A stretch of DNA of 64,000 nucleotides from Piliocolobus tephrosceles (taxonomy: Eukaryota > Chordata > Mammalia > Primates > Cercopithecidae). The notes under the pieces are model-generated. The model worked only from the letters and a program-made list of their open reading frames with translations. It was not told the DNA's origin and did not search any database. Shown in pieces: positions 23,539 to 34,690 of the stretch. The stretch lies in NCBI RefSeq assembly GCF_002776525.5, contig NC_045453.1, forward strand, positions 40,232,096 through 40,296,095. Direction: 5' to 3'. Position 1 is the first letter of the stretch, and the number at the start of each line of letters is the position of its first letter. The position numbers were made by a program, and so were the translations under genes.

Positions 23539-25072
23539 GTAAAGTCACATTTTAAAATACTGTGCTTGATTCTTAGTACTTAATTACTTAACAATGCTTA
23601 CCTAATACTAAATAGTTATTAATACTGATTCAGACACAAGACTTTCATTGTTTGTTTAGCATCCATGTCAAAATCTGAATGCATTATTATTTTATTTGCT
23701 ATAAATGTTATAAATATATTTGTAACATTTTAATCCATATGTCATCATTCTTATCCATGATGAAAATTTCCATTTGAAATATTTTCTGATAGAGCAGAAA
23801 TATAAACTGACACTAATTTTAGACCTTTTCTTCTGAAATGGAAGAACCAAATTGAAATGTTTTCCCTGGTGAAACAACCAGGCATAATTTCCACTTCAGC
23901 TCAAACTAGATATACTGTATAGTAATAAACTTTTTTAAAAAATGCTTTTAAGTCCTGCTATTTAATGTTAAAGAATATAAATGTTTAAACATATTATAAA
24001 TTTAACCTGTAAGTAAATTGCTGCCAAGTTTGGGTACATCTCAGGCTCCACCAGAACTCTTATAGAAAAATAGACTATGTTTGTTGAAAAGTTCTACTGA
24101 AAGAGAAATGATGCAAAAGTTATAAGCAACATCATTTTATAAACTTCAATTCGTGCTGTAGGTTGCTCAGCAAAACTTTTAGAACAGATTTGCTGGAATG
24201 ACTTACCACTAATAATGATAAATTAAATAGTAACAGTAATCATAATCTTGGCTTGTCCATAGGTAACTCAGGAGCAGTAATGCTGGAAACTTATGTTATA
24301 CTGGGTATCCACCTTTTCTAGCTCAAAGACTTTCATTACATGTGCCACTTAAGGCAAGCAACAGAAATGAAGATGCTCTTAAATTTGGAGAAATCATCAT
24401 TTCAGATAACTACAAAAGGTTGAGGCAGCTGGGGAAGGACAGGTCTTGGAAGCAGACCCATCCATAATAGAGGGAGGATGGGGGTCCAGCCCTGGTGAGA
24501 TAGACCCAGGCAGGGCTGGAAGACATCTGATTCAGCATCAGAATAAGATGTCAAAGGGTTATGGGAAAGTTTAAAATCTTATTAAGACAAAAAGTTATCA
24601 AAATTTAAAGCTCTTAAAAATTGAACTGTATCATACAATAATGGTGCCCTAAATCTGAGGAAATACAGAATTTACAGATATTTTTAGTTCACCCTGGACT
24701 TTATTATAAAATTCTAGTGTAATTGTTCCAGCCAGGCCTTAGCAGTGCCACGGAAGTTCACATCTGAGGCAGGATAACTCACTCAGCACCCCCAGTCCCA
24801 GGCCTACACAATGGAGTAGGGGTAAATGATAAGGCCATGATGAACCTCCATGGGCTCCTCCCTTTGTAGAGAAGCTCTTTCATGGAAGGAACCTTACATA
24901 CCCCCGACTCCTTATCTTCAAGAAGACCACAATCTAGCAAAAGCAAGATGCCGTCTGAGTACTGGTTCATAACAAGCCAACACAGGGTCAAGTGAAAGGT
25001 CTGAAAATATGAAATATATGGATATAGAGAAATATGTATTTGCAAAATGCTGTATTTACTTATCTTCTTTGT
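23539..25072. other. No recognised gene or repeat
   Basis: AT-rich unassigned DNA. A short phrase near 24910-24945 ('cttatcttcaagaagaccac') is L2-like but too short to call. The 127-codon minus frame at 24779-25162 runs into the MER1 element and has no domain. Confidence 0.4.
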
Positions 25073-25594
25073 CAGGGGTCCCCAACCCCCAGACCACAGA
25101 CCCGTAACAGTCTGTGGCCTGTTAGGAACTGGAACACAGAGCAGGAAGTGAGTGGCGGGCAAGCAAGCAAAGCTTCATCTATATTCATAGCCACTACCTA
25201 TCATTCACATTACTGCCTGAGCTCCACCTCCCATCAAATTGGCATTGGCATTAGATTCTAGCATGAACCCTGGTGTGAATTCCACATGCAAGGGATCTAG
25301 GTTGCATACTCCTTATGAGAATCTAATGCCTGAAGATCTGTCACTGTATCCCATCACCCACAAATGAGACCATCTAGTTAGAGGAAAACAAGTTCAGGGC
25401 TCCCACTGATTCTACATTATGGTGAGTTGTATAATTATTTTATCATATATTACTATGTAATAATAATAGAAGTAAAGTACACAATAAATGTAATGTACTT
25501 GAATCATCCCAAAACCATCCCCCACCCATCCATCTGTGGAAAAATTGTCTTCCATGAAACCAGTCCCTGGTACCACAAAGGGTGGGACCTGCTG
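25073..25594 (+). mobile_element. MER1A-like hAT-Charlie DNA transposon
   Basis: A nearly complete 522-bp non-autonomous DNA transposon. It starts CAGGGGTCCCCAACCCCCAG and ends 'ggtgggacctgctg', a degraded inverted copy of the start. Internal blocks include 'gcaagcaaagcttcatctat', 'ctgcctgagctccacctccc', 'tatgagaatctaatgcctga' and 'ggaaaaattgtcttccatga'. The length fits MER1A. Candidate 8-bp flanks (25065-25072 and 25595-25602) agree at only five positions, so the duplication is not secure. Its transposase source (a Charlie element) is not present. Confidence 0.88.
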
Positions 25595-25624
25595 TTGTTC
25601 ATTGTCCAGTTTCCCACTGAAATA

Positions 25625-25715
25625 TAAATCCTATGAGGTCAGTTTATTCATCTGCTATGTTCCCATGACCTGCACATAATAGGTATTCAATAAATGTTTG
25701 CTGAATGAAGATAAA
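25625..25715 (+). mobile_element. L2 3' end
   Basis: The phrases 'catgacctgcacataatagg' and 'tattcaataaatgtttgctg' followed by 'aatgaag' give the standard LINE-2 3' terminus; an AAAT-rich run follows. Confidence 0.65.
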
Positions 25716-25939
25716 ATAAAATAAAAGGTCATGGAAAAAGGCTAGACTTCATCTCAAGAGCACACCAGACCAGAAAGGTAGATGGCACTCAGAGAATATA
25801 AACACAGTAACATGGCAATCGCTTCTGCCTCAGGTCAATCCGAAGGACAACCGAGAGAGCTAAGCAGGCAAACAACTATCATTAGCAGAGTGTTTCCAAG
25901 GCTGAGTCAGGGACAGACAAGCAAGAGAGAAAAATTAAC

Positions 25940-26226
25940 AAAGTTGAAAGTTGCCTTTGAAAAGCTCAACACAACTGACATACCTATACCATTAGCCAGG
26001 CTGATCATGAAAAACAAAAGAGAACACAAAGTATCAATATCTGAAATAAGAAATGGATTATCACTACAGACCCAACATTCATTAAAAGAGTGAAAAATAT
26101 GAACACCTTTATGCTAACAAATTTGACAATCTAGTTGAAATGGACGAATTCCTCAAAAAATGCAACCCACCAAAACTGACAAAGATGAAAAAGAAAATCT
26201 GTATAGCCCTGCATCTATGATGAAAG
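25940..26226 (+). mobile_element. L1M ORF2 fragment
   Basis: An old L1 ORF2 segment from between endonuclease and RT. The open frame at 25782-26093 includes peptide wording close to the L1 'PLARLI-K-KRE' stretch (here IPLARLIMKNKREHK), and downstream bases read 'ctttatgctaacaaatttga' and 'gaaatggacgaattcctc'. The frame is closed by a stop at 26091-26093. Isolated fragment, no 3' UTR. The upstream half of that frame (25782-25930) is not recognised. Confidence 0.7.
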
Positions 26227-26655
26227 TCAAGGACAGGCTAAAAGTCCAAGAATCAGGGAAAGGTAGAGCTTGTGCCACAAGTGACTAGGGGGCCAGGCAA
26301 GTCTCAGGTCTCAGGCATAGAAAGAAAACAGACTTTGAGGCATCATGTTGGTACTGTGTGTCCCAGAGCAGGTTCCATCAGCAAAAAGACTGGGCAAAAA
26401 GTCAGAGTCAGATTCTTGGGCTTCAGCTGCAATCTGAAAGATAAGGCAGGAGCTTCTTACGTACTCAGGTTCTAAGTGCTTAACTGTGTTTTTTGAAAAA
26501 GTATCTAGGCTGAGCCTAGTAGGGGGTGAAGGAAGTGGCAAGCAGTCTTAGTTAAGGGGTTAGCAGGCTGTCTAGGCTGGGACAACTAGAGAGTTCTACT
26601 TAACGTCTAATGAAAATAACCTAGGAGATGGAATAGAGCACTGAATTTACATAAT
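26227..26655. other. No recognised gene or repeat
   Basis: Unassigned. Short opposing frames at 26272-26475 and 26311-26541 overlap and carry no domain. Confidence 0.35.
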
Positions 26656-26745
26656 AACCTTTTTATCTGTTTATTTTTATTATTTTTAATTTATCATTTA
26701 TTTACTACTATGAATTTTCCTGGTACATTTTTATTATTTATTTAT
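26656..26745. repeat. AT-rich low-complexity tract
   Basis: Repeated TTTATT and ATTT words over about 90 bases; no longer unit is resolvable. Confidence 0.6.
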
Positions 26746-26754
26746 CCTTCTAGT

Positions 26755-27435
26755 TTCTCTGGCCCAAGTTCCGAGTTCTCCTTGACTCTGCTCTTTCCCT
26801 CATGCCACATGCTTTCTGTCAGAAAATCTCCTGGAGTTGCTTAGTCATGATCACATGAATCTGATCTCTTACCCCCACCACTTTCCAATTTAAGACCACA
26901 TTATTTTCTTCCTGGATTACTGCTATAGATTCCTAAGAAATGTTCTTGTTTTTACCCTAAATTTCCCAAAATTTTGTCCGAGAAATCAGAGTAGTCATTT
27001 GAAAATGTAAGTGAGTTCATGTCACTCCTCTGCTTAAATCTCAATGCTTTCCATTCCCCTTCAAAAGAATCTCAAATCCTTACCCCATAAGGCCCAAGAT
27101 GATCTGGCTCCATAGACCCCTCTGACCTTCTCTCATACTGCTCCTCCTGCTCACCCCACTCCAGTCACACAGGCCTCTGTGTCACTCTGCGAATATGCCT
27201 AGCACATGATAATGATCACCTCAGGGTCATTGCATTTGTGTGCCTTCTTCCTGAGAGGCTTGCCACCCAGAAGGGTGCATGTTTACCTTCTTCATCTGTT
27301 AAGATCTACCCTCAAATGTCCCCTTCTCAGTGAAGCTTCAGTGACCAGCCTGTATTCCCAGTGCCTACAACCAGTATGCATGCAATAGGTGTTCAATAAG
27401 TATTTTCTAACGAATGACTAGAATGAATGAACATC
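26755..27435 (+). mobile_element. L2 LINE, 3' part
   Basis: A long diverged LINE-2 segment. In order: 'catgtcactcctctgcttaa', 'ctcaatgctttccattcccc', 'aagatgatctggctccatag', 'cagggtcattgcatttgtg', 'tctcagtgaagcttcagtga', and the 3' tail 'ggtgttcaataagtattt' with GAATGA repeats. It covers the C-terminal coding end and 3' end of the element, with no usable frame left. L2 predates the placental radiation and was the partner of MIR. Confidence 0.8.
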
Positions 27436-27480
27436 TAAGACTACAAAAAGAAGGAAACTGGTGATACCTAGATCCCCTGA

Positions 27481-27494
27481 AAACCAGAAAGGTG
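27481..27494. repeat. Target duplication, left copy (AluJ)
   Basis: AAACCAGAAAGGTG; the right copy AAAACAGAAATGTG at 27823-27836 differs at two of 14 bases. Confidence 0.55.
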
Positions 27495-27822
27495 AGCCAG
27501 GTGCAGTGGCTCGTGGCTGTAATTCCAGCACTTTGGGAGGTTGAGGTGGTAGGGCTGCTTGACCTAAGGAGTTCAAGACCAGCCTGGGCAACATAGTGAG
27601 ACCCCATCTTTACTAAAAATTAAAAAAAAAAAAAAAAAAGCTGGGCATGGTGGTGTACTTAGGTAGTCCTGCCTACTCAGAGGCAGATGCAGAAGGATAG
27701 CTTGAGTCCAGGAGTTTGAGGCTGCATTAGCTATGATCATATCACTGCACTCCAGTCTGGGTGACAGAGCAAGACTCTGTCTCAACAAAGAAAAACAAAC
27801 AAACAAACAAAAAACAAATAAA
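27493..27822 (+). mobile_element. AluJ element
   Basis: Full-length dimeric Alu: left arm from 'gagccaggtgcagtggctcg', a long A-run linker (27622-27639), right arm from 'gctgggcatggtggtgt', and an AAAC-rich tail. The 'ccagcctgggcaacatagtg' wording and many differences favour an old AluJ. Flanked by an imperfect 14-bp duplication. Frames on either strand through it are Alu-derived, not genes. Confidence 0.92.
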
Positions 27823-27857
27823 AAAACAGAAATGTGTTTTATTAGGTTCACCCAGTA

Positions 27858-27878
27858 TTTTTTAAAATTTGAAGTAAT
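27858..27878. repeat. Target duplication, left copy (short L1 insertion)
   Basis: Bases around 'tttttaaaatttgaagt' recur with minor differences at 27981-28002, bracketing a short L1 tail. Confidence 0.6.
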
Positions 27879-27980
27879 TCGAGTTAATGGATGCAGCACA
27901 CCAACATGGCACAGGTATACATATGTAACAAACCTGCACATGGTGCACATGTACCCTAGAACTTAAAGTATAATAAAAAA
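27879..27980 (+). mobile_element. Very short 5'-truncated L1PA insertion
   Basis: Only the last approximately 100 bases of a primate L1: 'gcagcacaccaacatggcac', 'catatgtaacaaacctgcac' and 'ctagaacttaaagtataata' followed by an A-run. It lies on the plus strand, opposite to the older L1 next to it. A near-repeat of about 20 bases on both sides supports an independent, severely truncated retrotransposition. Confidence 0.85.
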
Positions 27981-30456
27981 TTTTTTAAAAATTGAAGTCA
28001 TTGACAACTTTTTCTGCAATTTTTGGATAGTGGTAAAATATACCTAACATAAAATGTACTATCATAATTATTTTTAAGTGTGTAATTCAGTGGCTTTAAG
28101 TACATTCATATTGTGGTGCAACCACCACCACATCCATCCCTAGAACTCTTTTCATCTTGCAAAACTACAACTCTGTATCTGTTAAACAATAACTCACCAT
28201 TCCCTCCTTCCCCCAGCCTCTAGTAAACACCATTTTTTCTGTTCCTATTAACTACCCTAAGTACCTCATATAAGTAAAATAAAATAATATAGTATCTGTC
28301 TTTTTGTGATGGGCATATTTCACTTAGCGTAATGTCCTCAAGGTTCATCTATGTTGTAGCATATGTCAGAATTGTCTTGTTTTTTAAGGCGGTATAATAT
28401 TCCACTGTATGTACACATATACCACATTTTCTTATCCATTTATCCATGGATGGACACTTGGGTTGCTTCCATATTTTGGCTATTGTGAATAATGCTATTG
28501 GGAATATGGGAGTGAAAATATTTCTTCAAGACCCTGACTTCAATTTTTTTGAATATGTACTCAGAAGTGGAATTGCTGGCTTATATGGTAATATTATTTT
28601 TAATTTTTTGAGGAACTGCTATACTGTTTTCCACAAGGGCTGCACCATTTTACATTCCCACCAACAATGCACAAGAATTCCAGTTTTTCTACATCCTTGC
28701 CAATACTTGTTATTTTCTGTCTTTTATAGAGTGCCCATTCTAAGTGGTGTGAGGTGATATCTTATCGTACTTTTGATTTGCATTTCCTTCATGATTAGTA
28801 ATGTTGAGCATCTTTTCATGTGCTTATTGGCCATTTTTATATCTTCTTTGGAGAAATGTCTGTTCAAGTTCATTGCCCATTTTTGAATCACGTTGTTTGT
28901 TTTTCTTGTTAAATTGTAAACATTCATTACATAGTTTGGATATTAATCCCTTATCAGATATATGATTTGCAAATATTTTCTCTCTTTGTTTAGGTTGCCT
29001 TTTTTACCACATTCATAGTGTCTTTTGATGCACAAAATTTTTCTTTTCCATGAAGATCATGTTGTCTAATTTTTTCTTTTGTTGTCTGTGCCTTTAGTGT
29101 CATATGCAAGAAATCATTGCCAAATCCAATGTTGGGAAGATTTTCCTTTCTGTTTTCTTCTAAAAGCTTTATAGTTTTAGGTCTTACATTTAGGTCATGA
29201 ATTCATTTTGAGTTAATTTTTGTATGCATTGTAGGGTAAGGATCCAACTTCATTCTTTTCCATCTGGATATCCAGTTTTCCTAGTACTATTTGTTGAAAA
29301 GACTGTCTTTTCCCCACTAAATGGTCTTGGCCCTCTTGTCAAAAATCACTTGACCACATATGTGTGGGTTTATATGTGAGCTTTTTATTATCTTACCTTG
29401 TCTATATATCTCTCTTTAACCAGACTGTTCTGGTTACTGTCACTTTGTAGTAATTTTGAAATCAGGAAATGTTTTCAGTCCTCCAGCTTTGTTCTTCCGT
29501 TTCAAGATTGTTTTGACTATCAGGGTTCCTTGAGATTACACAAATTTTAGGACAGATTTTTCTATAGCTACAAAAAAAAATTAAGATTTTGGTAGAGATT
29601 GCATTAAATCTGTAGATCAATTTGAGTGGTATTGACATCTTAACAATACTAAGTCTTCAATTCTATGAACACAGGGTATTTTTCCATTTATTTATATGTT
29701 CATTAATTTATTTCAACAATCTGCTGTGTAAGTCTCTCACCTCATTGGTTATGTTAATTCTTAAGTATTTTATTCTATTTGATACTATTATACATTGAAT
29801 TAATTTCATAATTTCCTTTCCTGTTAATTGTCAATGTATAGAAATGTCTTCTATATGTTGACTTTATATCTTGATATTTTTGCTGAATTCATTGATTAGG
29901 TCTAAAAGGTTTTTTGTAGAATCTTAGTGTTTTTGACACATAAAATCTGCTAACAGAAATAACTTTACTTCTTCCTTTTTAATTTTGATGCATTTAGTTC
30001 TGTTTCTTGCCTAATTGCTGTGGTTTGGACTTCCAATACAATGTTGAATAGAACTGGTGAAAACAGACATCCTGGTCTTACTTTACCAGTTTTAGAGGAA
30101 AAGCTTTTGACCTTTCACAATTGAGTATGATGTTTACAGTAGGTTTTTCAGATATAGCTTTTATTATGTTGAGGTAAAGTGATTTTATTTCTAATTCGTT
30201 GAGTGTTTTTATAATGAAAAGATATTGAACTTTGTCAAATGCTTTTTCTTCAACAATTGAAATGATCATGTCATTTTAATCCTTTATACTGTTAATGCGA
30301 TATATGACATTGAACAATTTTCATATGTTGAACCATCCTTGCATTGCAGAAGTAAGTCCCATTTGGTCATAGAGAATAATTTTAAAATACTGTTGGATGC
30401 AATTTGCTAGTTTTTCTTGAGAGTTTTCACATCAATGTTTGTAAGGAATAATGGTC

Positions 30457-30471
30457 TATAGTTTTCTTTTT
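30457..30471. repeat. 15-bp target site duplication, left copy (twin-primed L1)
   Basis: TATAGTTTTCTTTTT, identical to 31167-31181. Confidence 0.88.
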
Positions 30472-30805
30472 TTATTATTATTATTATTTTTTATTATACT
30501 TTAAGTTCTAGGGTACATGTGCATAACGTGCAGGTTTGTTACATGTGTATACCTGTGCCATGTTGGTGTGCTGCACCCATCAACTCGTCAGCACCCATCA
30601 ATTCATCATTTATATCATGTATAACTCCCCAATGCAATCCCTCCCCCCTCCCCCTCCCCATTATAGGCCCCAGTGTGCGATGTTCCCCTTCCCGAGTCCA
30701 AGTTATCTCATTGTTCAGTTCCCACCTATAAGTGAGAACATGCAGTGTTTGGTTTTCTGTTCTTGTGATAGTTTGCTAAGAATGATGGTTTCCAGCTGCA
30801 TCCAA
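30472..30805 (-). mobile_element. Twin-primed L1P, 3' segment
   Basis: The 3' end of a primate L1 on the minus strand: poly-A tail seen as T/ATT-rich bases (30472-30500), then the 3' UTR ('gggtacatgtgcataacgtg', 'ccccttcccgagtccaag') and the last ORF2 codons. It stops at 30805, where the sequence switches to the opposite strand. Its 3' UTR shares the extra 'gtcagcacccatcaattcat' wording with L1 no. 2, placing the two in the same lineage. Confidence 0.92.
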
Positions 30806-31166
30806 GGGATGTAAAGGACCTCTTCAAGGAGAACTACAAACCACTGCTCAGTGAAATAAAAGAGGACACAAACAAATGGAAGAACATACCATGCTCATGG
30901 ATAGGAAGAATCAATATCGTGAAAATGGCCATACTGCCCAAGGTTATTTATAGATTCAATGCCATCCCCATCAAGCTACCAATGAGTTTCTTCACAGAAT
31001 TGGAAATAACTGCTTTAAAGTTCATATGGAACCAAAAAAGAGCCCGCATTGCCAAGACAATCCTAAGTCAAAAGGACAAAGCTGGAGGCGTCATGCTACC
31101 TGACTTCAAACTATACTACCAAGCTACAGTAACCAAAACAGCATGGTACTGGTACCAAAACAGAGA
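30806..31166 (+). mobile_element. Twin-primed L1P, inverted 5' segment
   Basis: The same insertion continues on the plus strand with an upstream part of ORF2 (RT-distal region; open frame 30919-31212 begins MKMAILPKVIYRFNAIPIK and contains KFIWNQKRARIAK). The opposite orientation next to the 3' segment and a shared perfect 15-bp target duplication on the outer sides show one event with 5' inversion (twin priming). The L1 bases between the two segments are missing. The frame leaves L1 sequence after 31166 and is not a gene. Confidence 0.92.
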
Positions 31167-31181
31167 TATAGTTTTCTTTTT
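31167..31181. repeat. 15-bp target site duplication, right copy (twin-primed L1)
   Basis: TATAGTTTTCTTTTT, identical to 30457-30471. Confidence 0.88.
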
Positions 31182-33403
31182 CTGTAATGTCTTTGTCTGG
31201 CTTTACTATTAACGTAATGGCTTTATAGGATAAGTTAGGAAGCATTCATTCCTCTTCAATTTTTTGGAAAATTTTTGGGATGATTGGCATTAATTTGTAT
31301 TTTAATGTTTGGTGGAATTCACCAGTAAAGCCATGGAGCCCAGGGCTTCTCTATGTCAGGAGATTTTCTTACTAGTTACAGGTCTATTCAAATTTTTTAT
31401 TTTCTTTGTTGTTTAGCTTTGATATGTTGTGTATTTCTAGAAATTGTCCATTTCATTTCAGTTATCCAATTTGTTGGTGTACAATTGCTTATATTACTGT
31501 TGTATAATCCTTTTTGTTTCTACAGAATTGGTAGTAATATTCCCACTTTCATTTCTAATTTTAGTAATTTGAGACTTCTTTCTTTTTTTCCATCTAGCAA
31601 AAAGTTTGCCATCCATGTTGATCTTCTCAAATAACCAAATTTCTGTTTTATTGGTAGTTTCTAATATTATTCCATTCTCTATTTTGTTTATTTCTCCTCT
31701 AATCTCTTATTTACTTTCATCTGCTCTCTTTCAATTTAGTTTGCTCTGTTTTTTCCAGTTCCTTTAGTTGTAAAGTTAGGTTGTTTGATATATTTCTTGT
31801 TTTATAATGTAAACATTTATAGCAATATGTTTCCTCCATAGCATAGCATTCAGTATATCTCATATATTTTGATATGTTGGGTTTTCACTTTCATTCATCT
31901 CTAAGTATTTTCTAATGTCCTTTGTGATTTATTCTTTGATCCGATTGTTAAGACTATGCTGTTTAATTTCCACAAATTTGTGTGTCTGTTACTGATGTCC
32001 AACTCCTGTTGCTGATGTAACTTTATCCCATTGTGATCAGAAAAGATACTTAGTCTGACATTTATCTTTTTAAAATCCATTGAGACCTGCTTTGTGGCCT
32101 AACATGTGGTCTGTCCTGGAAAATGTTCTATGTTCACTTAGGAAGAATGTGTATTCTGCCGTTTTGGAATTGTGTTCTGAATATGTATGTAAAATCTAGT
32201 TGGTTGATTGTGTTGTTCATGTCTTTTTTTAATTTTTTAATTTAATGGGGTATTGAAGTCTCTATTATTATAGAATTGTCTATTCCTTCAATTATGTCAA
32301 TTTTTCCTTTATATATTTTGATGATCTATTATTAGGTACCTAAATGCTCATAACTGTTATACCTGCTTGCTGTTTTAAACTTTTTCTTAATATGTAATGT
32401 TCTTCCTTATTTCTTGTAATCTTTTTTGATTTAAAGTCTATTTTGTCTAATATCAGTATGCTACCTCTGCTATCTTTTGGTTACTATTTGCTTTTTAATT
32501 CTTCCACTTTTAACCTATTTGTGTCTTTGGATCTAAGGTGAGTCTGTTAAGGACAACATATAGTTGAATCATGATTTTCTTTAACCATTCTACCAATTTC
32601 CCAATCTCTGGCTTTTAATTGGAGAGTTTAATCCACTTACATTTAAACATTTACATTCAAAATAATTACTGACTTTACTGACAAGGAGGCAATTACTTCT
32701 GTCATTTAGCTATTTGTTTTCTATATGCCTTTTTGTCCCTCATTTCCTGCTTTACTGTCTTGTTTTGTGTTTAGTTGTTTTTTGTAGTGAAATGTTTACA
32801 TTTGTTTCTTAGTTTCTTTTGTGGATATTCTTTAGCTATTTTCTTTGTGATTGCCATTGATGATAATATTTAACATTCTTAAGATATAATGCTGTAATTT
32901 GAATTATACCAGATTAACTTTAATAACATACAAAAATTCTGCTCCATCTCCAGCTCTATCCCCTACCCCTTCAGCTGTTGTTACCACAAAATTGTATCTT
33001 TATATGTTGTGTGTCTAAATATATTAACTAACAATGTTTAATGCATCAGTCTCTTAAATTATGTAGAAGACAAAACGCAGAGTTACAAACCAACGTAGCA
33101 ATAATCTTAGATTTTATTCTAATAATTTGTAATACACAAGTCTTTAAAATTATATAGAAGCAAAAAACGGAGTTACATATCATTGTTACAACAATACTAG
33201 CGTTTATAATTGCTTATCTATCTACTTTTACTGAGATTTTTATTTCTTCCTGTGGCTTCAAGTTGCTGTCTCCCTTTCATTTCAATCTGCAGGATTCCAC
33301 TGGACATCTCTTGCAAGACAGATCTGGGGATAATTCTCTCAGCTTTTGTTTATCTATGAGTGTCTTAATTTCTCCCTCACTTTTGAAGTACGGTTTTGCC
33401 AGA

Positions 33404-33449
33404 TACAGGATTCTTGGTTGAAGAAGTACAGGATTCCTGGTTGAAGAAG
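33404..33449. repeat. 23-bp tandem duplication
   Basis: Two adjacent copies of a 23-base unit beginning TACAGGATTC (33404 and 33427), one internal mismatch (TTCTTGG versus TTCCTGG). It sits where the L1M alignment ends. Confidence 0.85.
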
Positions 33450-34093
33450 AATCTTGTGGATTGGCTTTCTGAGTCTGTGCCTTTCCCTGAGCATGTATGA
33501 TGACTTTCTCATTTCCCCAATATATATGGTTGCTTTTGAATGTCCTAGTCTTTGATATCTGGCTCTCAAAGGAGAAGAAATAGAAAAATGAAGAGGGTAA
33601 AAAAGGTGCCAGCTTTTTAAATACTGGAGAACTCAGTTCATCCAGAGGTAGATGGGCTTGCAATAATGTGGGAAGCTGCAACAACAATAATGGCTTCCTC
33701 ATTGTCAGCACCCCTGTGATCAGAAGCAGCCATCAGCAGTCAGAGTACAAATCCCTGATATTTGGAGGGCAGGGTCCTTTTGCCTACTCTGCCTCCAACA
33801 AGTTGTGTGCAGACTTCTCCAGGAACACATGCATGCCACCTGCTCAAGAAAGGAGGGTCCAGAAGTGAGGGATAGGTAGCAGCTACTATGCTAGGAGCTG
33901 AAAATGACCAAAATTAAACAATTTACCATCCAAGCCTTCCCCTAGAAGTTGCAAGTCTTCGGTAGACTCCAGAATTCCAAAATAATCATGTCAGACAGAT
34001 ATTCCCAATGTGATTATTGTCTAGATAGGGAAAGGGATTTCTGGTATTTCCTACTCTATCATCTTCTCAGAATTCTTCTGACAACTTTTAAAG
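33450..34093. other. Unassigned; possibly old L1 5' sequence
   Basis: Directly follows the 5' side of the minus-strand L1M relic, so it may be its 5' UTR or ORF1 region, but I cannot match it. Overlapping minus frames at 33277-33711 begin in this region and run into L1M; they show no domain. Confidence 0.35.
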
Positions 34094-34103
34094 CTCAAGA
34101 GAG

Positions 34104-34412
34104 GGCTGGGCACAGTGGTACACATCTGCAATCCTAGTACTCTCGGAGGACAAAGTGGGAGGATACCTTGTGGTCAGGAGTTCAAGACCAGCCTGGGCAA
34201 CATAGAGCTATCCCATCTTTACAAAAAAAAATTAAAATTTTACCTAGGTATGGTGGTGAATGCCTGCCATCCCAGCAACTCAGAAGACTGAAGCGGGAGG
34301 ATTACTTGAGTCCAGGAGTTGGAAGCTGCGGTCAGCTATAATGAGGTCACTGCACTCCAGCCTGAGTGACATAGTGAGAGCTTATTTCAAGAAAGAAAAA
34401 AAAAACAAAAAA
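34104..34412 (+). mobile_element. AluJ element
   Basis: Complete but diverged dimeric Alu: 'ggctgggcacagtggtaca', central A-run at 34221-34229, right arm 'ctaggtatggtggtgaatg', and 'ctccagcctgagtgac'. A-rich tail. Flanks 'ctcaagagag' (34094-34103) and 'cccaagagaa' (34413-34422) agree at 8 of 10 bases and are a likely target duplication. Confidence 0.92.
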
Positions 34413-34690
34413 CCCAAGAGAATTTTTACTTCTCTTAAAAAGGAGAAGATTTGGCAATACGGATAGTCTGCTGTCACAGAGCAGCCATCAACTATAGTTG
34501 AGTATGACTAGTTACAAGAAACCACTGAGCCTTCTGTTTCACCATATTGTCTTACACATGGCCCATTTAACTACTTTGTATTGCCTGCTGGACCTTGTAA
34601 GTAATCAATAAGAAAAGCAGCATATCTGCCTCCTTTATTGATTATAAATTTTCTATGAAGAAGGTAAATCAATATTTACTAAATAATGCT
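34413..34690. other. No recognised gene or repeat
   Basis: Short unassigned stretch between Alu and LTR. Confidence 0.35.

Larger units (their letters stand above)
28011..33445 (-). mobile_element. L1MA/L1MB-class element, 5.4 kb, interrupted
   Basis: A long relic of a mammalian-wide L1 on the minus strand. From the plus-strand left end: 3' UTR ('tagtggtaaaatatacctaa', 'ttaagtacattcatattgt'), ORF2 C-terminus (near 28440-28900), RT domain (about 29900-30450 and 31190-31700), endonuclease (about 31750-32650), and a segment toward ORF1 near 33300-33440. All frames are broken into pieces below about 110 codons. A younger L1 is inserted at 30457-31181 and splits it. The subfamily is estimated from the 3' UTR only. 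Confidence 0.85.

Noticed and set aside
27573..27950. 125-codon minus-strand frame
   Set aside because: Mostly antisense AluJ joined to the short L1 tail; Alu antisense strands commonly give such frames.
33277..33711. 144-codon minus-strand frame
   Set aside because: Overlaps the end of the L1M relic and includes the 23-bp tandem duplication; no host-protein features.
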